Source of the DNA: Prolixibacteraceae bacterium
GTDB taxonomy: Bacteria; Bacteroidota; Bacteroidia; Bacteroidales; Prolixibacteraceae
Direction of reading: 5' to 3'
Assembly (NCBI GenBank): GCA_016931875.1
Contig: JAFGDX010000328.1
Coordinates: 1-5,576 of the forward strand
DNA length: 5,576 bases
The notes below the pieces were generated by a model that was given only the letters and a program-made list of their open reading frames with translations, was not told where the DNA came from and made no database searches. Shown piece by piece: positions 1 through 5,576 of the stretch. Every line of letters starts with the position of its first letter. Position 1 is the stretch's first letter. The translations under genes were made by a program, and so were the position numbers.

Positions 1-491
1 ATAAATCCATTCGTATTGCCGGAGACGATTTAACGGCCGATATTATGGAATACATGCGGCACCAGCATAATATAAAAATTGGGGAACGTACCGCCGAGGA
101 AATAAAAATTCATGTAGGTTCGGCACTGTCGCAGTTAAAAGATCCGCCGCCGGATTATGTGGTGCAGGGGCCCAACCAAATGACCGCGCTCCCGATTGAG
201 GTTCCGGTTTCGTACCAGGAAATTGCCCATTGCCTGGAGAAATCGATTTCAAAAATTGAAACCGCAGTGCTGAGCGCCATGGAACAAACACCACCTGAGT
301 TGTATGCCGATATTGTGACCAAAGGAATCTGGCTGGCCGGAGGCGGTGCATTGCTCAAAGGCCTCGACAAACGGCTTTCCGACAAAATCGGAATTCCCTT
401 CCACATTGCAGAAGACCCGTTGAGGGCCGTTGTGCGAGGGACCGGAATAGCATTAAAAAATGTAGATAAATTCTCTTTCCTGATCAGATAA
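1..491 (+). CDS. mreB: MreB, rod-shape-determining actin homologue (3' part; 5' end outside window)
   Basis: This is the C-terminal half of the bacterial actin MreB, which forms short ATP-dependent filaments on the inner face of the membrane and guides the elongasome. The reading frame is open from the window edge: the first whole codon is at 3, so the gene starts upstream, and the ATG at 45 is internal. 162 residues are visible, against about 340 for the whole family. Counting from position 3, GERTAEEIK lies at residues 27-35. The nucleotide-binding glycine motif LAGGGALLKGLDK is at 111-123, and the C-terminal block EDPLRAVVRGTGIAL at 137-151. These are the usual MreB signatures, as opposed to FtsA or DnaK. 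The gene ends with TAA at 489-491, inside the loop of a hairpin that may be an attenuator. It is the first visible gene of the mreBCD-mrdA-rodA operon. What lies upstream cannot be seen. Confidence 0.97.
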   Translation, partial: KSIRIAGDDLTADIMEYMRHQHNIKIGERTAEEIKIHVGSALSQLKDPPPDYVVQGPNQMTALPIEVPVSYQEIAHCLEKSISKIETAVLSAMEQTPPELYADIVTKGIWLAGGGALLKGLDKRLSDKIGIPFHIAEDPLRAVVRGTGIALKNVDKFSFLIR

Positions 492-508
492 CGATCAGGA
501 TTTTTTTT
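478..508 (+). terminator. Terminator-like hairpin across the mreB stop codon (possible attenuator)
   Basis: Bases 478-485 (TCCTGATC) and 493-500 (GATCAGGA) form a perfect 8-bp inverted repeat with a 7-nt loop (486-492). It is followed directly by eight T residues (501-508), which is the layout of an intrinsic terminator. The mreB stop codon sits in the loop, and the mreC ATG is only 8 nt beyond the T-tract. Because four closely packed genes follow, partial termination is more likely than complete termination, giving more mreB than mreCD-mrdA-rodA mRNA. A ribosome finishing mreB would cover the stem and could prevent it folding. The structure is seen in the sequence; the attenuator role is inferred. 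Confidence 0.6.
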
Positions 509-516
509 CATACCGC

Positions 517-1365
517 ATGAGGAGTTTGTTCAGGTATTTAATTCGAAATTATGGCTTTTTCCTGTTTGTTATTCTGGAAATACTTGCCATGTATTTTGTG
601 TTTCAGCACAACAACTACCAAAAGGTAAAATATCTGAATTCCTCCAGTGCCATTACCGGTTCGGTGTACAATTCCTTTCATTCAGTGATTGATTATTTTG
701 AATTATCGAAAGTGAACGAGGAACTGGCTGCTGAAAATGCACGGTTGAGATCGCGACTGCAAACGGAACCCCGGGAATTACCGGTTGCTGAACCTGAAAC
801 ACCGGCTTTTGTTCCTTCCGATTCAACACTTTTTCGTTTTGTTTCAGCCAAAGTGATTAATAATTCGGTGAACCGCCCTTTTAATTATATTACCCTGAAT
901 AAAGGCCGGAAAGACGGCATACAACCCGACCAGGGAATTATTTCGCCCAGTGGAATTGTAGGGGTGGTTACCCATGTTTCCGAATCGTATGCAACCGGCC
1001 TGTCGGTTTTAAACCAACGCTGGAGTGTTTCGGCAAAACTGAAAAAAAACGGATTTTTGGGCTCTCTAATCTGGAATGGCGATGATTACCGGTTTGCCGA
1101 TTTGCTGGAAATTCCGTTTCATGTTGAACTGCAAACGGGAGATACGCTAATTACCAGCGGGTATTCATCCATTTTCCCCGAAGGAGTTATGATTGGAACC
1201 ATACACACCTTTGAAAAACCGGAAGGAGAAAATTATTACAATATTTCAGTTCAGCTGACAACCAATTTTAAAGCACTTTCCTATGTTGAGGTGGTTGAAA
1301 ATACAAACAAGGAAGAAATTGAAGGACTGGAGAATTTAATACAGGAAGATGAGAGGGGTAATTAA
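517..1365 (+). CDS. mreC: MreC, rod-shape-determining periplasmic scaffold protein
   Basis: MreC is a bitopic inner-membrane protein. Its periplasmic part assembles into filaments and is known to activate PBP2/RodA in the elongasome. The 282-residue protein has the family layout. A short basic N-terminus is followed by one membrane segment at about residues 12-30. A coiled coil at about 61-82 is rich in Glu, Leu and Arg (VNEELAAENARLRSRL). A Pro/Glu-rich linker covers 83-100, and the beta-rich MreC core runs from about 107 to 260. Conserved core motifs are NKGRKDGI (128-135), SGIVGVV (145-151) and the stretch from GDTLITSGYSSIFPEGV (208-224) to IGTI. The acidic tail after 262 looks disordered. 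The ATG at 517 is chosen because it gives the expected short cytoplasmic stretch before the membrane helix. No good Shine-Dalgarno is seen, which is normal for Bacteroidota. It lies 25 nt after mreB, and its last 17 nt overlap mreD. Confidence 0.97.
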   Translation: MRSLFRYLIRNYGFFLFVILEILAMYFVFQHNNYQKVKYLNSSSAITGSVYNSFHSVIDYFELSKVNEELAAENARLRSRLQTEPRELPVAEPETPAFVPSDSTLFRFVSAKVINNSVNRPFNYITLNKGRKDGIQPDQGIISPSGIVGVVTHVSESYATGLSVLNQRWSVSAKLKKNGFLGSLIWNGDDYRFADLLEIPFHVELQTGDTLITSGYSSIFPEGVMIGTIHTFEKPEGENYYNISVQLTTNFKALSYVEVVENTNKEEIEGLENLIQEDERGN

Positions 1366-1849
1366 TTATATCATCATGTTTGTTGTGCTGGTGCTCGTCC
1401 AGGTTTTGGTACTGAACCAGATTCAGGTGAGTGGCTACATTAATCCCTATGCCTATATTTTGTTTGTTATGTTGCTGCCTCTCAGCTCTCCAAGATATGT
1501 GGTTTTGCCACTGGCATTTGCCATCGGATTAACAGTCGATGTTTTTTCAAACAGCCTGGGAATACATGCTGCAGCAACTACGTTTATCGCTTACCTGCGC
1601 CCCTTTGTAAACCGTTCAATATCGCTCCACGAAGAAGACCGGAACGATTACCCCGGGATGAAATACACCGGATTCCGATGGTTTTTGTATTACACCGTAA
1701 TTATGGTGTTTCTGCACCATTTTGTTTTGTTCTTTCTGGAAATTTTTACTTTTGATGATTTTGTTCACACCATTTACCGCATTGTATTGAGCGCTGTTTT
1801 TTCAATTTTTGTTATAGTTTTAAGTCAGTTTATAATTTTCAGGGACTAA
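1349..1849 (+). CDS. mreD: MreD, rod-shape-determining integral membrane protein
   Basis: MreD is a small polytopic membrane protein that works with MreC in the elongasome; its exact biochemical role is less clear than that of its partners. The 166-residue product is of normal length and very hydrophobic. Likely membrane segments are at about residues 7-27, 33-47, 50-68, 71-88, 110-132 and 139-163, with a charged loop at about 89-108. The family hallmark is present around the second and third segments: an acidic residue in a Gly-rich context, GLTVDVFSNSLGIHAA at 60-75. The start overlaps the end of mreC by 17 nt, which points to translational coupling. Starting at the next Met (residue 10) would cut into the first membrane helix. 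Identification rests on both the motif and the fixed position between mreC and mrdA. Confidence 0.95.
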   Translation: MRGVINYIIMFVVLVLVQVLVLNQIQVSGYINPYAYILFVMLLPLSSPRYVVLPLAFAIGLTVDVFSNSLGIHAAATTFIAYLRPFVNRSISLHEEDRNDYPGMKYTGFRWFLYYTVIMVFLHHFVLFFLEIFTFDDFVHTIYRIVLSAVFSIFVIVLSQFIIFRD

Positions 1850-1858
1850 TTTTGCAGG

Positions 1859-3676
1859 GTGAATAATTTATCGAAGAGAAGCCATATTATTGTTGCCATA
1901 TTTATTGTGGTTGGCGTGGTTTATATTATCCGGCTGTTTGGTTTGCAGGTGCTCGATTCTACTTACAAACAGTTTGCAACCAATAATATATTGCGCGAAA
2001 TTGTGCAATATCCGGCACGTGGCCTGGTATACGACCGGAATGGAAAACTGCTGGTGATTAACAAGGCCGCCTTTGACTTGCTGATTACCCCGCGCGAGGT
2101 TGTTACTTTTGATACCCTTCAGTTGTGCAATTTACTTGATATTTCAAAAGAGGAACTGGAGATAAAAATTCGGGAGGCTAAAGATTATTCATGGTACAAA
2201 CCTTCCATTCTGGTTAAACAGATTCCACCGGAAAATTATGCCAGGTTACAGGAACAACTCTACAAATTCAGAGGATTTCACACACAGTCGAGAACGCTGC
2301 GGGAGTATGAAACTGCTGCAGCGGCCCACGTTTTGGGTTACGTTGGCGAAGTTACAGCCGACGATATTAAAAACAGCAACTACTACAGCATGGGCGACTA
2401 TATTGGAGTGAGCGGCATTGAAAAAACCTACGAAGAAGCACTGCGTGGCACCAAAGGTGTAAAAAAATATCTGGTTGATGTACATAACCGCATTCAGGGA
2501 AGTTTTCTGGACGGACAGGAAGATGTGCCGGCACAAATTGGCAAAGATGTTATCTCCTCGCTCGATTTGGAACTTCAGCTGTATGCCGAGAAATTATTTC
2601 AGAATAAAAAAGGAAGTGTGGTTGCAATTGAACCTTCCACCGGTGAGATACTTGCCATGGTGAGTGCCCCGGCTTACGATCCCGGGTTGCTGGTGGGAAG
2701 AGTAAGGGGGAGTAACTATTCAAAACTTCTGGCAGATACATTAAAGCCGCTGTTTAACAGGGCGCTTCTGGCAGAATATCCTCCCGGGTCTACCTTTAAA
2801 ATTATGAATGTGCTCATTGGGTTGCAGGAGGAAACCATCAATTTGTATACCCGCTTTTCATGTGCCGGGCCGGCTTCAACGCCAATTCGTTGCACACACA
2901 ACCACATTACCCCGCTCGGGCCCGTTGAAGCCATTAAGGAATCGTGCAATCCGTTTTTGTGGAATACCTTCCGGACCATCATGAACAAGTACGATACCTC
3001 TGCTGAGAGTTTTAATAAATGGAGGGAATATGTGGAAAGTTTCGGAATGGGCAAAAAACTGGGCTCTGATTTGCAGTTCGAAAACAAGGGCAATGTTCCC
3101 ACAGCTGAATATTACAATCGCATTTACGGGGCCGGGCGCTGGAATGCCTTAACCGTTCGTTCGCTTGCCATCGGACAGGGAGAGCTTGGAATTACCCCTT
3201 TGCAACTGGCCAATTATTGTGCAGCCATTGCCAATCGCGGATATTATTATATTCCCCACATTGTGAAAGAAATTGAAGGGGAGGGATTATCCGGGCAATT
3301 TTCTACAAAAGTATATACCAATATTTCAGAAGAGCATTTTGAACCGGTTATTGAAGGGATGCAGCGCGTGGTTGAACAAACCAATGCATCGGTTTTTATG
3401 CGAATTCCGGATGTTGCAATGTGCGGAAAAACCGGCACCGTGCAAAACCCGCACGGTGAAGACCACTCGGCATTTATGGCGTTTGCCCCAAAAGATGATC
3501 CCAGAATAGCCATTTCGGTGTATGTTGAAAACAGCGGTTTTGGAGCTACTTATGCAGCCCCGATTGCCAGTTTGCTGGTGGAAAAATATTTAAAAGGGGA
3601 AATTGACAAAAGCCGCGAGTGGGTTGAAAAAAGAATGCTGGATATCGATCTGATTCATTCAAAACAAGAGAACTGA
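1859..3676 (+). CDS. mrdA: Penicillin-binding protein 2 (MrdA), elongasome DD-transpeptidase, GTG start
   Basis: This is a class B (monofunctional) penicillin-binding protein. It cross-links nascent peptidoglycan during cell elongation and is the partner of RodA. The 605 residues comprise a single N-terminal membrane anchor (about 9-29), a pedestal/dimerisation domain starting at PARGLVYDRNGKLL (52-65), and a C-terminal transpeptidase domain from about 250. All three catalytic motifs are intact: SxxK as S311-TF-K314 (in YPPGSTFK), SxN as S362-C-N364, and KTG at 524-526 followed by T527. Length and motif spacing are typical of Bacteroidota PBP2. The GTG at 1859 is chosen because no in-frame ATG precedes the anchor and the resulting NNLSKR N-terminus looks typical for this lineage. 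It starts 9 nt after mreD and its TGA is 1 nt before rodA. A Cys/His-rich stretch (335-363) near the active site may bind metal. FtsI/PBP3 is the main alternative family, and the neighbours rule it out. Confidence 0.98.
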   Translation: MNNLSKRSHIIVAIFIVVGVVYIIRLFGLQVLDSTYKQFATNNILREIVQYPARGLVYDRNGKLLVINKAAFDLLITPREVVTFDTLQLCNLLDISKEELEIKIREAKDYSWYKPSILVKQIPPENYARLQEQLYKFRGFHTQSRTLREYETAAAAHVLGYVGEVTADDIKNSNYYSMGDYIGVSGIEKTYEEALRGTKGVKKYLVDVHNRIQGSFLDGQEDVPAQIGKDVISSLDLELQLYAEKLFQNKKGSVVAIEPSTGEILAMVSAPAYDPGLLVGRVRGSNYSKLLADTLKPLFNRALLAEYPPGSTFKIMNVLIGLQEETINLYTRFSCAGPASTPIRCTHNHITPLGPVEAIKESCNPFLWNTFRTIMNKYDTSAESFNKWREYVESFGMGKKLGSDLQFENKGNVPTAEYYNRIYGAGRWNALTVRSLAIGQGELGITPLQLANYCAAIANRGYYYIPHIVKEIEGEGLSGQFSTKVYTNISEEHFEPVIEGMQRVVEQTNASVFMRIPDVAMCGKTGTVQNPHGEDHSAFMAFAPKDDPRIAISVYVENSGFGATYAAPIASLLVEKYLKGEIDKSREWVEKRMLDIDLIHSKQEN

Positions 3677-3677
3677 T

Positions 3678-5102
3678 ATGCCAAGAAGAAACAATTTATG
3701 GGCAAATATTGACTGGGTAACGGTTCTGTTATTCCTGATACTTGTTTTTTTGGGATGGTTTAATATTTATGCAGCTGTATATAACCCTGAAAGCCAAAGT
3801 ATTTTGGATGTTTCGCAACAGTATGGTAAACAGTTGATTTGGATTGGCGCCGCACTGGTGATTGGTTTTGTAATATTACTGATAGAAACCAATTTTTATG
3901 TTTTTTTCGCGTACATTATTTACGGGTTTGTGGTGTTTCTTCTTATTCTGGTGCTTTTTGTAGGGAAAGAAATAAACGGCGCAAAATCATGGTTCGAAAT
4001 TGGCGGTTTTACACTTCAGCCCTCCGAATTTGGAAAATTTGCCACGGCTCTGGCACTGGCAAAATACCTGAGTTCCTTTGGGTTTAAATTGCAAAGATTG
4101 AAATCAATGGTTCTGATTGCCCTGATTATTTTAACACCTGCCTTTTTTATTTTGCTTCAAAACGACACAGGTTCGGCACTGGTGTATTTCGCCTTTGTTT
4201 TGGTTCTTTTCAGGGAAGGCCTCTCGGGAGTGATATTGTTTTTCGGGTCGTTAATTGCCTTACTTTTTGTTCTCGCCCTGGTTTTGTCCGGTATGCTTTT
4301 GAATATAATTCTGTTGAGCGTGGCCCTGCTTGTTTTATTGATATTAAATCCGCGTTTTAAACAATTTGGCCGTATCTTATTGATTTTTACACTTAGTATC
4401 GGTGTTTTCCTTGGAATCGGAGAAGTAGTGCCTACAAAATATCAGCTTTCCGATTTTTGGGTGGCGGGGGCATTAACCGGGGCAGTAATTACACTGATTT
4501 ACAGTATCAGGCAAAAAATCAGAAATTATATTCTGGTAACCATAATTTTTACAGGCTCGGTGCTTTTTAGTATTTCAGTTAATTATGCTTTTGACATGCT
4601 GGAGGCTCATCAACAGGTGAGAATAAACGAATTGTTGGGCATTGAATCCAATCCGCAGGGTGCCGGTTATCACGTAAACCAAAGTAAAATTGCCATTGGC
4701 TCAGGCGGCTTTTGGGGGAAAGGATATTTAAACGGCACACAAACCAAATTCGATTTTGTTCCCGAACAGAGCACCGATTTTATTTTTTGTACTGTGGGCG
4801 AGGAGTGGGGTTTTGTTGGTACCTCTATTTTAATAACATTGTTTTTAACACTGTTTGTCCGGCTGGTGTACCTGGCCGAACGGCAACGTTCCGGGTTTTC
4901 GCGTATTTATGGCTATTCGGTGGCCGTAATCCTGTTTTTTCATTTTATGGTAAACATCGGGATGACCATTGGAATTATGCCGGTTATTGGAATACCTCTT
5001 CCGTTTTTTAGCTATGGCGGTTCATCGCTCTGGTCCTTTACAATTTTACTTTTTATATTTATTCGTTTGGATGCCAGCAGGTTGGATCATTTGTCGAGCT
5101 GA
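3678..5102 (+). CDS. rodA: RodA, SEDS-family peptidoglycan glycosyltransferase
   Basis: RodA polymerises lipid II into glycan strands in the inner membrane and pairs with PBP2, encoded just upstream. Family landmarks are GAKSW plus QPSEFGKF (101-121), QNDTGSALV (161-169), GAGYHVNQSKIAIGSGG (328-344) and VPEQSTDFIF (361-370). D367 aligns with the acidic residue essential for catalysis in characterised RodA proteins. The FtsW/RodA/SpoVE signature fits exactly from N426 through SYGGSS (445-450). At 474 residues it is about 100 longer than E. coli RodA. The excess lies between the SEDS core helix near 183-203 and the large extracytoplasmic loop starting near 304, where I count about four extra hydrophobic helices (near 206-223, 231-249, 259-276 and 283-303). 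That suggests about 14 membrane segments instead of 10. The residue before the TD of the catalytic loop is Ser rather than the His of E. coli. The gene has the closest possible spacing to mrdA (1 nt), implying coupled synthesis of the enzyme pair. FtsW is unlikely given the operon. Confidence 0.97.
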   Translation: MPRRNNLWANIDWVTVLLFLILVFLGWFNIYAAVYNPESQSILDVSQQYGKQLIWIGAALVIGFVILLIETNFYVFFAYIIYGFVVFLLILVLFVGKEINGAKSWFEIGGFTLQPSEFGKFATALALAKYLSSFGFKLQRLKSMVLIALIILTPAFFILLQNDTGSALVYFAFVLVLFREGLSGVILFFGSLIALLFVLALVLSGMLLNIILLSVALLVLLILNPRFKQFGRILLIFTLSIGVFLGIGEVVPTKYQLSDFWVAGALTGAVITLIYSIRQKIRNYILVTIIFTGSVLFSISVNYAFDMLEAHQQVRINELLGIESNPQGAGYHVNQSKIAIGSGGFWGKGYLNGTQTKFDFVPEQSTDFIFCTVGEEWGFVGTSILITLFLTLFVRLVYLAERQRSGFSRIYGYSVAVILFFHFMVNIGMTIGIMPVIGIPLPFFSYGGSSLWSFTILLFIFIRLDASRLDHLSS

Positions 5103-5148
5103 TGTCAATGGATCCGTTTCAGCGGCTTTTTTAAAACGGCGATTTTTT
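5098..5148 (+). terminator. Weak candidate terminator region after rodA
   Basis: Two alternative short hairpins end the operon. One pairs GCTGA (5098-5102) with TCAGC (5119-5123) and is followed, 3 nt later, by T6 (5127-5132). The other pairs CCGTTT (5114-5119) with AAACGG (5134-5139) and is followed, 3 nt later, by T6 (5143-5148). They share bases 5114-5123, so they exclude each other. Both stems are short with long loops, so neither is a strong intrinsic terminator. The position after the last operon gene and before a new promoter is what supports the call. Confidence 0.35.
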
Positions 5149-5157
5149 GTATCTTTG
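5127..5157 (+). promoter_or_regulatory. Bacteroidota-type sigma-ABfr promoter for the KamA-like gene
   Basis: TATCTTTG at 5150-5157 matches the Bacteroidota -7 consensus TAnnTTTG perfectly. A T-rich block (5127-5132) lies 17-20 bp upstream where the -33 TTTG/TTG element is expected, though it lacks the G. The site falls in the only sizeable gap of the window. Transcription would begin near 5162-5165, leaving a leader of roughly 95-100 nt before the ATG at 5260. The putative terminator T-tracts overlap this promoter. Confidence 0.6.
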
Positions 5158-5198
5158 GGCGGCTTAAAAGAAAAATCAAGAAAAATATTGTTGTTTGT

Positions 5199-5240
5199 AT
5201 GTCTGCTGTGGTGGCATATACAGCGTTTTTACTGCAATAG
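5199..5240 (+). other. Leader segment with a 13-codon ORF and overlapping hairpin plus T5
   Basis: The predicted 5' leader contains an ATG-to-TAG ORF of 13 codons (MSAVVAYTAFLLQ). Inside it, GCTGT (5205-5209) pairs with ACAGC (5220-5224), extendable by a G-U pair on each side (5204/5225 and 5210/5219), and T5 follows (5226-5230). Together they resemble a leader-peptide attenuator in outline. The stem is short, there is no recognisable ribosome-binding site and the peptide is not enriched in one amino acid, so chance is a real possibility. I recognise no known riboswitch class here. Confidence 0.2.
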
Positions 5241-5259
5241 TTCTTTAAAATTTTTATAC

Positions 5260-5576
5260 ATGAAGTTTAAACCGTATTCTTTACATAATTTCAGAGATAT
5301 TCCGCAAATTGAAAATTTAACGGAAGAACAAAAGTTTAACATTGAAGTGGTGGGTACCGTTCTTCCTTTCCGGACAAATAATTACGTGGTTGATAAATTA
5401 ATAGACTGGAGTAACTTTGAAAATGACCCGTTTTTTATTTTGAATTTTCCTCAAAAGGAAATGCTTGACAAAGACAGTTTCAGCCGGATTGCTACCCTTT
5501 TGAAAAACAACACACCCAAACCCTTTTTACAAAAGGAAATCAATAAAATCAGATTAAAATTAAATCCAAATCCCGC
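5260..5576 (+). CDS. KamA-family (lysine 2,3-aminomutase-like) radical SAM protein, N-terminal part
   Basis: This frame is open from ATG 5260 to the window edge, with 105 whole codons visible, and continues beyond it. The N-terminus fits the KamA-like radical SAM family as found in Bacteroidota. It has an LPFRTNNYVVDKLIDW segment (residues 35-50) and a family-type motif, DPFFILNFPQKEML (56-69), that resembles the DP-x-x-x-L-x-FPQ-x-x-ML block before the radical SAM domain. LNPNPA (101-106, the last Ala inferred from the incomplete codon GC) resembles the LNPHPA block of the family. The CxxxCxxC iron-sulphur motif and the pyridoxal-phosphate lysine are expected farther downstream and cannot be checked here. 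Characterised members interconvert alpha- and beta-lysine or act on related amino acids; the substrate of this one is unknown. The AT-rich sequence before the ATG is typical of Bacteroidota. It has its own promoter and probably no functional link to the rod-shape operon. Confidence 0.82.
   Translation, partial: MKFKPYSLHNFRDIPQIENLTEEQKFNIEVVGTVLPFRTNNYVVDKLIDWSNFENDPFFILNFPQKEMLDKDSFSRIATLLKNNTPKPFLQKEINKIRLKLNPNP

Noticed and set aside
45..47. ATG at 45 as a possible mreB start.
   Set aside because: The frame upstream of it is open to the window edge and encodes the conserved SIRIAGDD segment of MreB, so this Met is internal.
43..511. Long open frames on the minus strand opposite mreB.
   Set aside because: They lie fully opposite a well-supported mreB sequence, and their translations show no recognisable domain or gene-like context.
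1847..1854. TAATTTTG just before mrdA matches the Bacteroidota -7 element TAnnTTTG.
   Set aside because: It has no convincing -33 element at the right distance, overlaps the mreD stop codon, and would place the transcription start at about the GTG itself. A chance match in AT-rich sequence inside an operon is more likely.
2246..3513. Several open frames of 60-130 codons on both strands within mrdA.
   Set aside because: All are out-of-frame shadows of the PBP2 transpeptidase region, whose motifs are intact throughout.
4776..4781. Ser in place of the His seen in E. coli RodA just before the catalytic TD motif.
   Set aside because: The essential Asp is kept and, as far as I recall, the PEQSTDFIF form is common in Bacteroidota RodA, so it is a lineage variant and not an active-site defect.
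3839..5011. Alternative-frame + strand ORFs inside rodA.
   Set aside because: They overlap a continuous RodA frame with all family motifs, and the translations are low-complexity shadows with no start signals.

Overview
The window looks like a chromosomal piece of a Bacteroidota (Bacteroidetes) genome. The evidence is the moderate G+C, weak or absent Shine-Dalgarno sequences, a perfect TAnnTTTG-type -7 promoter element before the last gene, and protein sequences that resemble Bacteroidota versions of each family. Placement below phylum (perhaps Bacteroidales/Marinilabiliales-like) is only an impression.

Positions 1-5102 hold the conserved rod-shape (elongasome) operon, all on the + strand: the 3' half of mreB, then complete mreC, mreD, mrdA (PBP2) and rodA. 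MreB is the cytoplasmic actin-like scaffold. MreC and MreD form the membrane-linked regulator of synthesis. RodA is the SEDS glycosyltransferase that polymerises lipid II, and PBP2 is its partner transpeptidase that cross-links the strands. The gene junctions are very tight: mreC/mreD overlap by 17 nt, mreD/mrdA are 9 nt apart, and mrdA/rodA are 1 nt apart. The one looser junction, mreB/mreC (25 nt), carries a perfect hairpin plus T-tract that spans the mreB stop codon. This is a plausible attenuator that would let mreB be expressed above the rest.

Positions 5103-5259 are the only noncoding stretch (157 bp). It holds weak terminator-like hairpins after rodA, a good Bacteroidota promoter element at about 5150-5157, and a leader of roughly 100 nt with a second small hairpin followed by T5. 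From 5260 to the window end is the 5' part of a KamA-like (lysine 2,3-aminomutase family) radical SAM gene, an apparently separate transcription unit.

I see no mobile element, CRISPR array, tRNA, rRNA or broken gene. This is an ordinary core-genome region and I found no new system. The points most worth a second look are the mreB/mreC attenuator candidate, the roughly 90-residue, four-helix expansion in RodA, a Cys/His cluster beside the PBP2 active site, and the leader of the KamA-like gene.
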